From positions 1 to 64,000 of the forward strand of contig JACGCM010001747.1 in NCBI GenBank assembly GCA_014058105.1: a DNA stretch of 64,000 nt. Direction: 5' to 3'. This DNA comes from Kingdonia uniflora (Eukaryota; Streptophyta; Magnoliopsida; Ranunculales; Circaeasteraceae). Shown in pieces: positions 22,607-35,752 of this stretch (within the stretch, counting starts at the first letter, position 1; every line of letters begins with the position of its first letter). The position numbers and the translations under genes were made by a program. The notes beneath the pieces are model-generated. The model saw nothing but the letters and a program-made list of their open reading frames with translations, did no database searches and had not been told where the DNA came from.

Positions 22607-22959
22607 GAGATGAAAGCTAGTTTTACTTTTGCCTTATCTTATGTCTGGTAGAGCTTTTTGATTGAAAACTAGTATTACCTTCATTTTAATCGCGGAGTAT
22701 AATAGAGTCGATCAAAACTAGTTTTACCTTTGCTTTAATCGGAATAGAGGTCGATTGAAAGCTAGTATTACCTTTGCTTTAATCTATGTATTGTCTACGT
22801 AAGTAGAGAATCAAGTGGGAAAAAACTTTGAAGTTTTCATTGAATAGAAAAGGATGTACATTGCATGGATAAGAAAATCTCACTTTTAGAATGGAAAAAA
22901 CATGAATTTGAAATGGAGTAGTGAGGGACTTAACGATAATACAATTTTAGTCACCTAGT
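22607..22959. repeat. Convergent spacer with four imperfect repeats
   Basis: At about 22,612-22,790 a unit like GAAAGCTAGTATTACCTTTG followed by CTTTAATC is repeated four times at 40-65 base spacing. It lies between the ends of the antisense gene and pol, so it could hold 3' ends of both transcripts. Function is unknown. Confidence 0.6.
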
Positions 22960-25900
22960 ATTCTAAGGATTTGAGATATGAACTCCCCCTTCAGTCATGA
23001 GGTAATATGATCCCAGGCCAGTGAGACCAGTGATAAGGAATGGACCCTCCTAAATTTCTCCTAGTTTCCTGGCATGTGACTCTTTTCTTTGTAGAGGGAT
23101 TTTATGAAGGACGAGATCGTCAATTTGGAAAGTACAGCTTCTGACTCCTCTGTTATACAAACTGGCTAGCTTATGGTCATATCAACCTAGGTTAGAAATG
23201 GCATATTCCCTAGTCTTATCAATCTAATTGAGGTTGCATGCCAATTCAAACTAATTTTTTTTGTCAGTTAGCTCGTGATCCTTGACTGGATGATGGTATT
23301 CTGTTGGAATGATGGCTTCAATCCGATAGGCGAGGAGGAATGGGATACAGTCAGTTGATTGACGTGGAGTGGTGTGGTATGCCCATAAGACCTGAGGAAG
23401 CTCTCGTACCCAATTTCTTTTTTATTATGAGTGAAGCCTCTTCTTGCATCCATCCACGATGGTTTTGTTTATGATTTTGGCTTGGCCATTGCCTTGAGGG
23501 TAGTAAGGGTTGGATGGTGAGTGGATAATATTATGTTTGTTGAGGAAATCTGTGACTTTTTCTCCAATGAATAGTGGCCCATTATTGATACGAATTAGGT
23601 GGGGGCATCCAAACTGAGTAATGAGTGTTCCCAGATAAAAGAGATGACCTCTTCTTCTTCGGTTCGACAAAGTAGAACTACTTTTACCCATATTGTAAAA
23701 TAATCTGTAGCTACGAGTAGGCATTGGCGATTACCTGAAAAATTAAGAAATTTACCTATAGGATTGAGCGCCCATCTTTTGTATGGCCAGAACACCTTAC
23801 TTGTATGTAGTTTGAGCGTAGGGTTGCGGATCATTTGTCCATGTCGTTGACATGTATCGCATTTGCTTGAGTACTCTTCCACTTGCTTACGCAGGCCTGG
23901 CCAGAATACTCCTTATGTAATTGTTCTGTGTATGATTGATCGACCTACGGCATAGGAGCCACAAGTTTCTTCATGTAAATCTCTGAGCATCTCATCTGCT
24001 TTCTTTCTGAAGAGGCACATGAGGGAAGGCCCCGTGACTGAACGGCAATATAAAAAGCCATTTTGATTTATGTAGCACTTTGAGCTATCGATCAGCAAGG
24101 TAGGCAAGGAAGGGCTTTTGCCAATTGCCATCTTCCCCTATATCGTCCCCAGTGCTGATCGTGTATACAAATATACGATCAATATTGGGGGTTGATATTA
24201 CTTTGATCTGGGGATATCGAGCTTATGTTCCTAAAACCCTGGCTAGATAAGCCAAGGAATCGGCGTGTCTATTTTAACCTCGAGGAACATAATCGAGAGT
24301 TGCTTGCACAAACTTACTCATCCTTTCTGCAATAAGGGTTATATAATCGACCATCTTGCCATTTTTCTTGTATTGCTCATAGTAATGGTTGACGATGAGT
24401 AGTGAGTCTGTATAGACTGAGAGTTCCGGGACGCCGAGCTCAAGTGCGAGGTCAAGTCCATGAATGAGAGCTTCGTATTCGGTGACATTATTGGAGGCTT
24501 CAAAATTTAAGCGGATTAATTGATTTCTCAATTCTGCTGTTGGAAGGGTAATCAATACAATTCCAATTCCTAACCCTGCGGGTCCTGTAGATCCATTTGT
24601 AAGAAGTCTCTACTCTTTCTTTGTAATCGATTCAGCTTGCTCGTCAAATGCTTTGGTGGGTGAATTTTCTATAATATATTCTTCAAGGTCAGGATCATGC
24701 TCCTCATACTCGGGATCTTCTACTGGAAAATCCGCGAGAAAATTTTTAATGGCCTGACCCTTTTCGGAATGACGTTATTCGAACTTGATATTATGTTCTC
24801 CTAAATTGATTGACCATTGTTGTACTCTCCCGAATTTATCTTTTTTGGACAAAACTTCCCGGAGTGGGTAGCTTGTCATGACTTTAACTGAGTAAGCTTG
24901 GATGTAGTACTTAAGTTTCTTTAAAGTGTAAACAAGTGTTAGAAGAAGTCTCTCATTTTTATAATACTGTGTTTCCGTTAGAATGAGGGTTTTGCTGATG
25001 AAGTAGACTGGCTTCTCGATTTTATCTTTAAGTCGAATGAGAATTGAGCTGATTAAAGTATTTGTAACTGCTAGGCAGATGATCAGTTCCTCATTATCTA
25101 CCGGAGTGCTCATTATGGAAGACTTCCACAAATAAGTTTTGTGATCTTGAAAAGCTACCTCAAATTCTGATGTCCATTGAATCTCTACATTTGGCTGAAC
25201 TTTTCCTTATTTGGTACAACCGCAGTGTAGTAGGAACAGCCAACGACAGCGATCTAAAGATTTTGAAACAAATTGGTTGATAGTGACAATCTTCTCGACA
25301 AGCTTTTGTATGTCTTTCGTCATTTTTAGAGATGGCATGTTGAGGAAAGCCCGAATTTGATCTGGATCGGCCTCAATCCCTTTCTTGTACATGAGATGGC
25401 CGAGGAATCGGCCTGAATATACTCCGAATTGATACTAATTAGGATTGAGTCGTATCTTGTAAGATCGAAGAATGTTGAATATTGTGTTGAGATCTATAAT
25501 ATGGTTGACTGACTGTATACTTTTGCGCAATTGATCGACAATGTAGACTTCCATGACTTTCCTAAGATGTGCCTTGAACATAGTAGTCATCAACCATTGA
25601 GAAGTCGTGCCTGCATTTTTGAGTCTGAAGGGCATGACTTTGCAGCAGTAAAGTCTTTTTTCAGTGATGAAAGTGGCATTTTCTTGATCTTCTTCCAAGA
25701 GTGGAATCTGATTGTATCCAGAAGCAGCGTCCATCATAGATAGGAGTTCATGACCTACTATAGAATTTAGGGTTTTATAGATGTTGGGAAGAAGGAAACT
25801 ATCATTTAGAGTGTATTTGTTTAGATCTGTGAAATCTACACAAACTCAAACTTTTCCATTCATTTTGGGACAGCAATGATGTTGGATATCCAATATGAAT

Positions 25901-26160
25901 ATTTGACTTCACTAATGAATCCCACTTTGATCAATTTCTTAATTTCTATGTTAAATTCATCTCGAAGACGAGGTGATAGTCGTCACCGCTTCTATTTGAC
26001 CGCCGTAGTGTTGATGTTGATTGCCAATTTGTGACATGCCTTGGACGGATCGACCCTAGGCATCTCTTCTAAAGTCCACGCAAAAACATCTTGATTTACT
26101 CGTAAGAACTGAATGAGAGCATCTTTATCATACTGGACTAACTTGGTACTGATAAAATTA
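22960..26160 (-). pseudogene. Tat element A4 pol (RT to integrase C-terminus)
   Basis: On -: RT from 26,160 (QDVFAWTLEEMPRVDP, WISNIIAVPK, CVDFTDLNKY, SMMDAASGYNQIPLLEED), with YIVDQ where YVDDM belongs. First RNase H at 25,131-24,700 (YFISKTLILTETQYY, SYPLREVLSKKDK). Second RNase H at 24,555-24,274 (TEYEALIHGLDLALELG, YTDS). H2C2 and integrase at 24,131-23,270. Integrase shows IRINNGP for IRCDNGP and GQAKIINK for GQAEIINK, so the second Asp and the Glu of the DDE triad have become Asn and Lys. The C-terminal tail runs to about 22,960 (QIDDLVLHKIPL, GPFLITGL). The 5' half (PR, gag, LTR) is missing because the CACTA end lies at 26,161. Confidence 0.88.
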
Positions 26161-26399
26161 TACTACCAGAAAAACTATCATTAGGGATGGCAAAAAAACA
26201 TCCCAAAGGGCTACTAATCCGTCCCTACAGCTATTAGGGACGCTTTTAAAGATGGTAAAGTATTGTCCCTTTAGGGTGGCGTCCCAAATATATTAGGAAC
26301 GAACACATCCCTTTCTAATACTATTAAGGACGGTTTTAGAGACGCCAAAAATCCATATCTAAAAGTCTTTGTTTTTCAACTCCTTTGGGGGCGGAGTAC

Positions 26400-26800
26400 A
26401 ACCGTCCCTAATACATAATATTATAGACAAATTTGTTTGTCTCAAATAGTATGACGCCAAATTTTCCCGCCAGTACCAATATTATTGGGGACGGATTATT
26501 TTGTCTCTAATATACAACATTTGAGACGGATTTGTTTGTCTCTAAAAGTATGGTGCCAAATTTTCCCGCTAGCGCTAATATTATTGAGGACGGATTATTC
26601 TGTCTCTAATACACAATATTTGAGAATGATTTGTTTGTCTCTAAAAGTATGGCGCCAAATTTTTTCATCAGCGCCAATATTATTGGGGACGGATTATTCT
26701 GTCTCTAATACACAACATTTGTGACGGATTTATTTGTTTCTAAAAGTATGGCACCAATTTTTTCTATTAGCGCCAATATTAATAGGGAGAGAATAAATCG
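26400..26800. repeat. C1 subterminal tandem repeat, ~107-base unit
   Basis: About 3.5 copies of a unit of 105-110 bases, each containing GGGACGGATTATT, then a TAATACACAA stretch, GTTTGTCTCTAAAAGTATGG and a CGCCAATATTATTG stretch. Subterminal repeats of CACTA elements bind the TNPA-type protein; here the repeat lies next to the left terminus. Confidence 0.8.
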
Positions 26801-26829
26801 TCCCTAAAGAAGGATGCTAAATGTAGTAT

Positions 26830-27990
26830 TTTTGCAATTTGAATTACGCCCCTGTTAAATAGTACAAATCATTCATCAACCACAAGTTAATTTAAAAGAG
26901 AACAATTTAATTTCAAAGTTCCACAAACACCAATCTTATATAAATAAATAATGTCTCAATCTACCTAGAACATTAAAAATTATTGTTTAATCACTAAATA
27001 CAACTTGAACATTCAAATTAATTATTCAACCTCTTACGTACTAAACATGGACCCATCGACACACAAATAATATCTCTACGTATAATAAACACTTGTCTGT
27101 ATCTCTCTCCCATAACTGTTAAGAAACTACCTGAAGCAAAAAAAAATCAAATTATTACAACCTCAGCCACAACATATAAAAATAATTGCAAACCAAAAGA
27201 TAATAAAATAATAAAGTACACATTATGAAAATGAAAAAATAAAAAATCAAATGACGCGTCACATCTATATCAGAGTCCTAGACAAAAATAAATCGAATAA
27301 GAGATATCCTACCGAATTTTCGGCAGCACTTCCCCTATAAATTGAACATTTCCATTTTGTATCTGTTAAAAAATATATACAATTTATAAACACTCAAGTG
27401 AATAACGTAATCTTTCGGTTTGAGAACGCTTAGGGCCAGTGTGCATACAGCACGCTCCCAATTCCTAAGATTATGAAATTTACACAAATTGCACGACAAT
27501 TAGATATCACATTAAGGTCATATCAACTACGAGGGCTGATAATATATATAAATCTCAGCAACTACAAACATTAACACCTGATTAAGTATATTTTTATAGC
27601 ATGAGTATAAATATCTAGATGTTGCAACACTACGCCACCAAATACTACTCGACACGCAGTATGGTCAAATGTAAAATATTCGTATACACCAAGAATAAAC
27701 ATACCTGAAAGGACTAGAAGACTCTTATAACCAGTATTTTGTCCAAAAAGAATATCAGTGCCAATCTACGAAGCAAAAAAAAACTATGAAAAAGAAGTTA
27801 TGCCACTATATCATGTTGGTTTACAAATATCATATGTGGGTTAAGTCAATTTTAGCTCTAAAATACTAACATATCGAGTCAAAAATTTTGAAATCCCACT
27901 AATGAGATCATTACAACAACAAAAACATAAGTCAACTGTATTCAAGATTTCTTATCTAGAAAAGAAAAACATAGTTACCTTAGTATAATG
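26830..27990. other. C1 non-coding 3' region
   Basis: AT-rich sequence between the subterminal repeats and the last TNPA-like exon. Many stops occur in all frames and no motif is recognised. It probably holds the 3' UTR and introns of the - strand transcript. Confidence 0.4.
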
Positions 27991-27999
27991 ATCAGCTTT

Positions 28000-28723
28000 G
28001 AGACTCGACGATACTAATTATTATCCGAAAAAGGGATGCTTGCAATTTGCATCAATCGCTTAACTTTTATTTGAATTGCACTGTTCATAGAGGCCTTTAT
28101 ATTTTCAATTTCTTGTTGATCTCGAGCTTCTCTCTCATTATCTTCTCGTTGTAACTTGGCAAGCTCATCCTCGTAGTTCTAAAATGATAATGATGAAGAC
28201 CGCGACCTTGCATTTTTGGGACGGGCAACTACTCCTTTGCACAAAACTTGTCCATGTCCATATTCATTAATCACATCTTTGAAAATCTTATCCCTCGCTT
28301 CAATATTAGTCTCTCGCTCTTCCTCTGGTAACTCAAGCAAACGACGTCTAATTGTTTCCTAACTAATATAAAAAAACTATGTCATTTATAATTTATGAAA
28401 CTATATATATTACAAAGAGTCCAACCCCAGTATCAAAGATTAATGGATACCTACTATTCTAAATTTATTATAGTGACTACATATATATGAATTTTTCATT
28501 ACCTTTCTTTCAGCCGATCCATCTTCCGTATTGTATAAATCATTTCCAATACATTGAGTGGCTCTGTAAATGCTATGATCATCGATAGGTTCATTTTCCT
28601 CCATTCTATATTGATATAAGATTTTATAAACAAGCGTAAGAAAGTTAGATATTTAAGTGTTACTTGGCTAATATGAGTTTCATAAACAATCGACTACAAA
28701 GAAGATAAGTTTGACTTATCATA

Positions 28724-28759
<36 letters not shown>

Positions 28760-28846
28760 TTGCTTTTACACATGCAAATGTCTTCCTCCCAGTCCTAGGG
28801 TGACAAGTAACATTTGCCCGATTATCACTATTTTTCTGTGCCATTG
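28000..28846 (-). pseudogene. C1 TNPA-like gene, 3' exons
   Basis: On -, an exon at 28,846-28,720 follows an AG acceptor (TTTTACAG at the C2 border) and reads AQKNSDNRANVTCHPRTGR, then TFACV. This is the conserved core of plant En/Spm-associated proteins (PF03004, Ptta/En/Spm type). A further exon lies around 28,605-28,500 (IYRATQCIGNDLYNTEDG). A last exon at about 28,360-28,030 holds GHGQVLCKGVVARPK and a charged helical C-terminus (ELAKLQREDNEREARDQQEI). The protein would bind subterminal repeats and help TNP2. The upstream exons lie beyond C2. Confidence 0.75.
28725..28757. repeat. (TA)n microsatellite
   Basis: A TA run of about 16 repeats just inside the TNPA-like exon boundary. Simple repeat. 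Confidence 0.9.
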
Positions 28847-29622
28847 CCTGTAAAATCACTACACCAAATATGATCATTTTCCATGGATGTTTTTCGAGTT
28901 TTACCACAGACTTAGGCTATGATTTGATAGACATAATCTTTATCCGTGGCAAATATAAAAAAGTATGTGGCACTTCGCTTTTTTATTTTATCGAGAACTT
29001 CATTTTCCTAAGGTTTATCATCCCTTTCACTTTGGCATTTCCCCATCTTCCCTAAACCTCTCTAGTCCTCAAATTGAACTTTCGATCTCCTTTTCCGATT
29101 ACTCCCAAATCCAAATTTCTAATGTTTCTTCTCAAATATTACTATTATTGATCATCCAGAATCAAATTCATTGCGAATGATTTCTTCAAAGATATCTAGG
29201 GTTTACTAAAGTTTATCATCAAATTTGCAATAGATCTAAAAATTGCTCGGTAAATCAAATAACGATGGCTAATTACAATGAACTGTGAGTTCTCTCCCTT
29301 GTTCTTGATTTCTTTAATTTTATCTCTATATTTTTGTTTAATTTGTAGCCATTTTCCATTGGTTGAAACGAGAGTGCAATCAGTACTTTGCAGGTCATAT
29401 GTTATTTTGTATAATTTGACATTCAATGTTCTTGCTTATTTCCTATGTAACAATTACTAAAAGGAAATTAGATAATATATATGACTTCAAACTGAGAATC
29501 TGAGAATCTTCAAATTACTTTCAGAAAGTGTTGCCAAACATTTCCCACATAGACCTCATCATAAAGCAACTCTCATTTCACAATTTCTAGGAAGATCGAA
29601 AGCCATACATCTCTAGTTTTAA

Positions 29623-30180
29623 ATGGGACAATCTAAACTCCAAGCCCTAATTCAAGAAACCAATGGGATTGTTCTCTCTGGTGAAGACAATGAGGTAAAG
29701 AAGGTAAGGCCATTAATGAATGCACTTGTCAAAGTGCTTTGTGTACATTCAGGGCTGAACTTTTCGCTCCCATGGCGGCAAAAGCGGCAATGCAGCTTAA
29801 CTAGTATCGGGTTTATTATTGAAGGACGGAGAGTTTTGATGAATGCGCATTCAGTTAATCATTATACCCTAGTTAAGGTCAGAAAACATGGGTCTGATAC
29901 AAAATACTTGGCAAATGTACTCATTATAGGGAATGAGTGCGATTTAGCAATGCTAACGATCAACGATGATGAGTTATGGGAAGGTGTTCTACCAGTAGAA
30001 TTTGGGTCCTTACCTGCACTTCAAGATGTTGTTGCAGTGATGGGTTACCATATTGAGGGAGATACAATATCTGTGACAAACGGCGCTGTGTCGTGCATGG
30101 AAATTTTGACATATGTTAACAGATCTTTGAGGAGGAAAAAATTCATCAGTTGCTTACCATCGGGGAGTTTTATCATTTAA
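29623..30180 (+). pseudogene. Captured Deg9-like (DegP/HtrA) protease fragment
   Basis: An open frame of 185 residues. From residue about 28 it matches the N-terminal half of the plant Deg9-type serine protease domain: [74 protein letters not shown]. The catalytic His (MNAHS) and Asp (CDLA) are present. The domain breaks off before GNSGGP, so the catalytic Ser is missing and the last ~20 residues are unrelated. In plants Deg9 is a nuclear/nucleolar protease. Here the piece sits inside CACTA C2, so it was captured. The N-terminal ~27 residues are not Deg-like. The lack of internal stops suggests recent capture or some constraint. Confidence 0.85.
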
Positions 30181-30462
30181 CGAGGATGTCTTATTATTTG
30201 AGCTAGACTTAGCTTGTAGATTATGTCAAATTTTCTCATGCTTAATATACTAGCTGCCGGTCAATTTACTTAAAGATTTATTAATATCTAGCCTTGGACT
30301 TGTGTACTCCATAAGAATGTCATGTAGAAGGTGATACAAGCTCTCTTTGGCATATTGCAAAGGCAATTCATAAACTTAAGGTAGGCATTCATAAGTTTTT
30401 TTCGCTCAAGTCTGCAATTTTTTCGATATAACTTGAGATTTATCTATGTATTTGTTTTCATT

Positions 30463-31722
30463 CAGAGTTATACCAAATGTGATGGCTAAAGGCAAAGGAT
30501 CAACACGGGTTGCTAAAATTCTCAGCCGCATGCAAGAGGAAGAGCCAGTTAACTCGTCAGATGTAAGTATACATTACACCTAGCAAAATAATGTACCAAG
30601 TCTTCCTTGACTGCTGGTTCATGTATATTTTACAATCACTTTTCAACTCTTTCAAACACATGAACGACTTACTAATAATTTCATATGTTAGTTTAGATGG
30701 GAGCACCTGAGATAAGTACTGTCATCCTGCTAGATAGAGAGGTAACATGATACTCACACTTATTAAAAGAAAGAAAAAAAGCTTTACTTCTCTTTATTTG
30801 GTTAAGAGTTTCCAATAACTAGTAAAGTACCTCTCAAATAAATTATTTAGTGCTTTTAAAATGATGGTGTTATAGTGGTATTCGCATTTTTTGTTTTGTA
30901 TATTTGTGGTTATTGACTTATTGCACAACTTTTTATCTTCTACAGTTGAATTATGTCACTAGAGACACTACCTATTTGTATTCGTTGGTTGTAGGTGGAC
31001 ATGGTTACATCTCTCTCTCTCTCTCATGCTTGTTGTTGCAAGAGATAATTAGCATAATAGAGCTAAATGCACTCTTCTCATAAATTTATGATATATGACA
31101 AACTAGGACTGTAAGCATGTTGTGCATGCAGTACACATATTCGAGCTTTCATTGCTTCACCAGTAGTATATATTACATGTATTTGTATATTTGTAACTAT
31201 ACATATCCTGAACTTATAGTGATAGTTGTTGTGCATATTTTAGGTATCAATAATGATTTAGTTGAACTTGAAGCATCTATCATGGGAGGCCAAAAAGATG
31301 GGAAAAAGATAAAGGCTCCACTTAATTCAAGGTAAGCCAAAAACCAACTCTTAACTTATCTCCAAGCAGGGTCCATTTATGATGTCCTTAATATCTAAAT
31401 ATCTACATCATATGTACTGTATAATACATATTGGCTTGAAACATATGGTTATTTTGGAATATATGTCTTTTTATGTTCATTTAAGTGATATGTTTTTCAA
31501 AGAGACGAGATTTAAACTTTGAAGTTGCTGTTCAGGTTGGTATATTTATACCAAGTTCGTAATTCCTTACGTGAACATTTGTGTCTCATTGTATATGGAG
31601 ACTGCACTCGGTACCACTTATATTTTTAGAATTGATGTGACTATGTGTTTTTTGATGTGTGATTTCAGGTTTTGCGTCAAAAAGTGAAATCCATGAAGCA
31701 TGATTATTCCAAAATGTCTACA
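30463..31722 (+). pseudogene. Further captured exon-like pieces in C2
   Basis: Three short stretches look like spliced exons. 30,463-30,561 (NVMAKGKGSTRVAKILSRMQ) ends at a GTAAGT donor. 31,227-31,332 (NNDLVELEASIMGGQKDGKK) lies between TTTTAG and GTAAGC. 31,669-31,715 (VLRQKVKSMKHDYSKM) follows TTTCAG and ends at GTAAGT. Reading frame and charge fit protein exons, but I do not recognise the parent gene. They lie downstream of the Deg9 piece on the same strand and could splice to it as a chimeric transcript (inference). Confidence 0.45.
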
Positions 31723-31729
31723 GTAAGTT

Positions 31730-33110
31730 AGTAGTGGAAAAAAATCATAATGTTTAGTTTATACCCTTATCACATTAGGTATATCTGTGACTATGTGTCT
31801 CCAATGATGGGCTGGCAAATCATACAAAAAGTCCCACCTAAAAAACAAGTGAAAAAAGTCCTTCGCTGGATCTTAACATGCAAAAGAAGAAGGAGAAGCA
31901 ATTTCAACCATAAGTATGATACTTCTTTTTTTCATCCTTTTTTCTTGTAAAGGGTGAAAAGATGTTATGATTGATAAACCTTGTTTGTGATATAGGAATT
32001 CTGTGATGTCTCATTTGGGAATGCTTTGAGTGGACTAATTTAATGCCTCATGGCCTTGTTTTTAATACCCATAAGTGTCTCTTCAGATTCATTTAGTATT
32101 GTTTATGTAGAACTTTCTATGCTAAAGATTCATGTTTAGAACTTGACAGCTTCTCGGTGATGCGGAAGTCTTGTATAATTTGAAAGATCGATGTTCAATC
32201 TAATCACAAATCCAACAGCCTTTTAGGAAGGTTTGAAGGATTATCCATCACTTTTCATCCATCTCTGAATTTGGATTAAAGGTATGTCACATTGTCCACT
32301 ATTTCCAATCATGTTTCGGTTCATCTAGTATGATCTGCTGAACCTCTCATTGCAATTTGGACTGTAGCGAAGTTGTTTTCTCCCCACATATGTGAGAATC
32401 TTATGTTTATGATTTGTTTCCCTGATGGTCCTGGATTGTTGATATTGATAGATGATATATTATAATCCATCTTTACCTCTTTAGCTTCTGGTAGTTTCCA
32501 TCTACACCTGTTTATGTTTAGTTTAAGTTTTGTCTGTTTCTTTGCTTGCAGCTAACTCTTGAGTTCTTTTATGATTCTCGAGTTATGGATGTTGCTATTC
32601 ATGCTGCCCTTTAAAGGTATTATTGTGTCTTTAATGGAAAAAGAGGAGGAGGGAAATACTTTGTACATCATAGGTATGTAGATGCTTTATATTTTCTCAA
32701 ATATTATAGCTTCTTAATATGGATAAAAGTTCACCTAGTTCAACAAGGATTTTTTATTTGGCATTGCAGTTCAAATCATCAACTTACGTATATCAGTTAA
32801 TTCATTGGATGTTCCAAGGTATCATTGACCCAGTCTCTATTACAAGCACGAAGAAGCCAAGTTAAATAGATTTTTTAGCTGTTAGTTATAGTTGTTATTA
32901 TTTTTGTAGCCGTCATGCGAACCATTGTACATTGATGCTTTATTGCTTATTAATGAATGAAAGGCGTTATTAACTGTCATTTTTATAAAGCATTGATCTA
33001 TTATAGATGAACTAATACATAATTACATGTGCATCAGGTGTATTGTTAGAGTGCTTAAAATGATTAAGCATATGCAATTTATAAATTTGTGCATTTTTTT
33101 GTTTTAAAAA
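31730..33110. other. C2 interior without recognised gene
   Basis: AT-rich sequence. An exon-like LTLEFFYDSRVMDVAIHAA stretch follows a TTGCAG acceptor at about 32,545. A possible 3' UTR runs to about 32,975. Nothing else is recognised before the subterminal repeats. Confidence 0.3.
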
Positions 33111-33119
33111 AATTGAAAA

Positions 33120-33390
33120 AAAAATACCCACGGACTTACTCTGTGGCAAATATATAACCACGGATAAAGTTTGTGGTTTGCTTTGTTTTATAACACGGTT
33201 TATATCCGTGGAAATAAAATAACCACAGATTAAATCCGTGGCAAAATAGTACATTAAGCTCGGATAAAGTTTGTGGCAAAAAAATTGCCGCGCACCTTTT
33301 ACTACAGACCTCTACCACAAGCAAAGTTCGTGGCAAGTAACATTTTACCACAGACAGAGTCTCTGGTATTTTGCTAAAATTGGCGCAGTG
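33120..33390. repeat. C2 right subterminal repeats
   Basis: At least eight copies of CCACGGA/TCCGTGG or the CCACAGA variant in both orientations within 270 bases. The left end (28,880-28,970) has the same motifs at lower density. These are typical CACTA transposase-binding repeats. Confidence 0.8.
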
Positions 33391-34340
33391 AATGGTAGCC
33401 AAATTTTAGAAGTTTCCAAATTATATAAAATATAAAATATAGTAGTAGAACAAATCATACTTGTGTCTTTTTTAGACCCCAATATTTTACTAATGTTGGC
33501 CACTGGTTCGGTTCATCACGCAGAGGTATGCTTGCAAGACGCTCCTCATCAGTATTATACTTTTTATAGAGTTGAAGCTTTATTTTGTACTTAAAGGCCT
33601 TCCAAGAAAATGCCATTTTTTGGAAACAAACTTCTTTAAAACCATCCGGAGTATTTATATTATCCTAATAAATTCAAAACAAAATTTATGATAAATTAAA
33701 ATTTTGAATAATCAAGTTATATATTTTAAAAATGTTTAACTATGTATACTAACTACTACATTTACTGATTTCCAAACCCCATCAAGAGACGTATTACTTG
33801 CCAACTTCTAAGATAGCATTGTTAATGGGAAATCACTCCATTCCGTGCAAGGTTTCCTTAAGTGAAATATTCAAGTGCGTGAAAAAATATTGAGGTGCTA
33901 GATGCTCAAAAAATAAATCTATCTCGTTTAGAAAATTTGGATATGCGTAAAGCATCGAATATATATTGAAGACAATAAAAACTGACCTAGATGAGACATC
34001 AACTTGGGTTTTTTAGGTCCAAGTGGTTGGCAATCTTCATTCCAATCCAAGATCTTGATTTTTCTATTATTCTACTCGCTCCATGGTTTTGCATATCCTC
34101 TTCCATTCTTATTAGCCTTATTGCAAGATGAGGAACCCTCAATAATACCTATTAATTGTCAGAGATAAACAAAGAATAGCATAGTCAAGGATTAAACGTA
34201 AATTTAAGGGGCAAGATTCTCATGCTTACTAGATCATTTTCAATATAAGTTGAAACAAATAATTATATATATACGTATAGGTGGTAATCCCAACTAGCAC
34301 ATGCTGGAATCTGACTCCTACTCTTCTTCACTAGCAGATC
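33391..34340 (-). pseudogene. C1 TNPA-like gene, middle exons
   Basis: On -, an exon around 34,060-33,790 reads NEDCQPLGPKKPKLMSHLGQ and a following exon around 33,655-33,470 reads NTPDGFKEVCFQKMAFSWKA, then KYKIKLQLYKKYNTDEERLA. Both are the usual plant En/Spm TNPA-like (PF03004) pattern. The upstream part (34,170-34,080) is Ser/Lys-rich. This part is separated from its last exons by the insertion of C2 and from its first exon by the SRP54/LINE block. Confidence 0.72.

Positions 34341-35752
<1,412 letters not shown>

Larger units (their letters stand above)
28857..33390. mobile_element. Non-autonomous CACTA element C2 (4,534 bp) carrying host gene pieces
   Basis: The left end is CACTACACCAAATATG; the right end is ATTGGCGCAGTG, the reverse complement of CACTGCGCCAAT, differing from the left by changes at CG/TG sites. 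Three-base target duplications AAT sit at 28,854-28,856 and 33,391-33,393. Subterminal regions hold alternating CCACGGA and TCCGTGG or ACCACAGA motifs. Inside are a Deg9-like protease fragment and several exon-like pieces with splice signals, but no transposase. It inserted into the intron of the C1 TNPA-like gene, about ten bases from the splice acceptor. Confidence 0.88.

Noticed and set aside
22612..22790. CRISPR-like array
   Set aside because: Units are imperfect, unevenly spaced and lie in plant retroelement DNA; no cas genes or conserved repeat.
26485..26724. 79-codon repetitive ORF
   Set aside because: It is a reading frame through the CACTA subterminal repeat; the repeat unit explains the apparent protein repeat.
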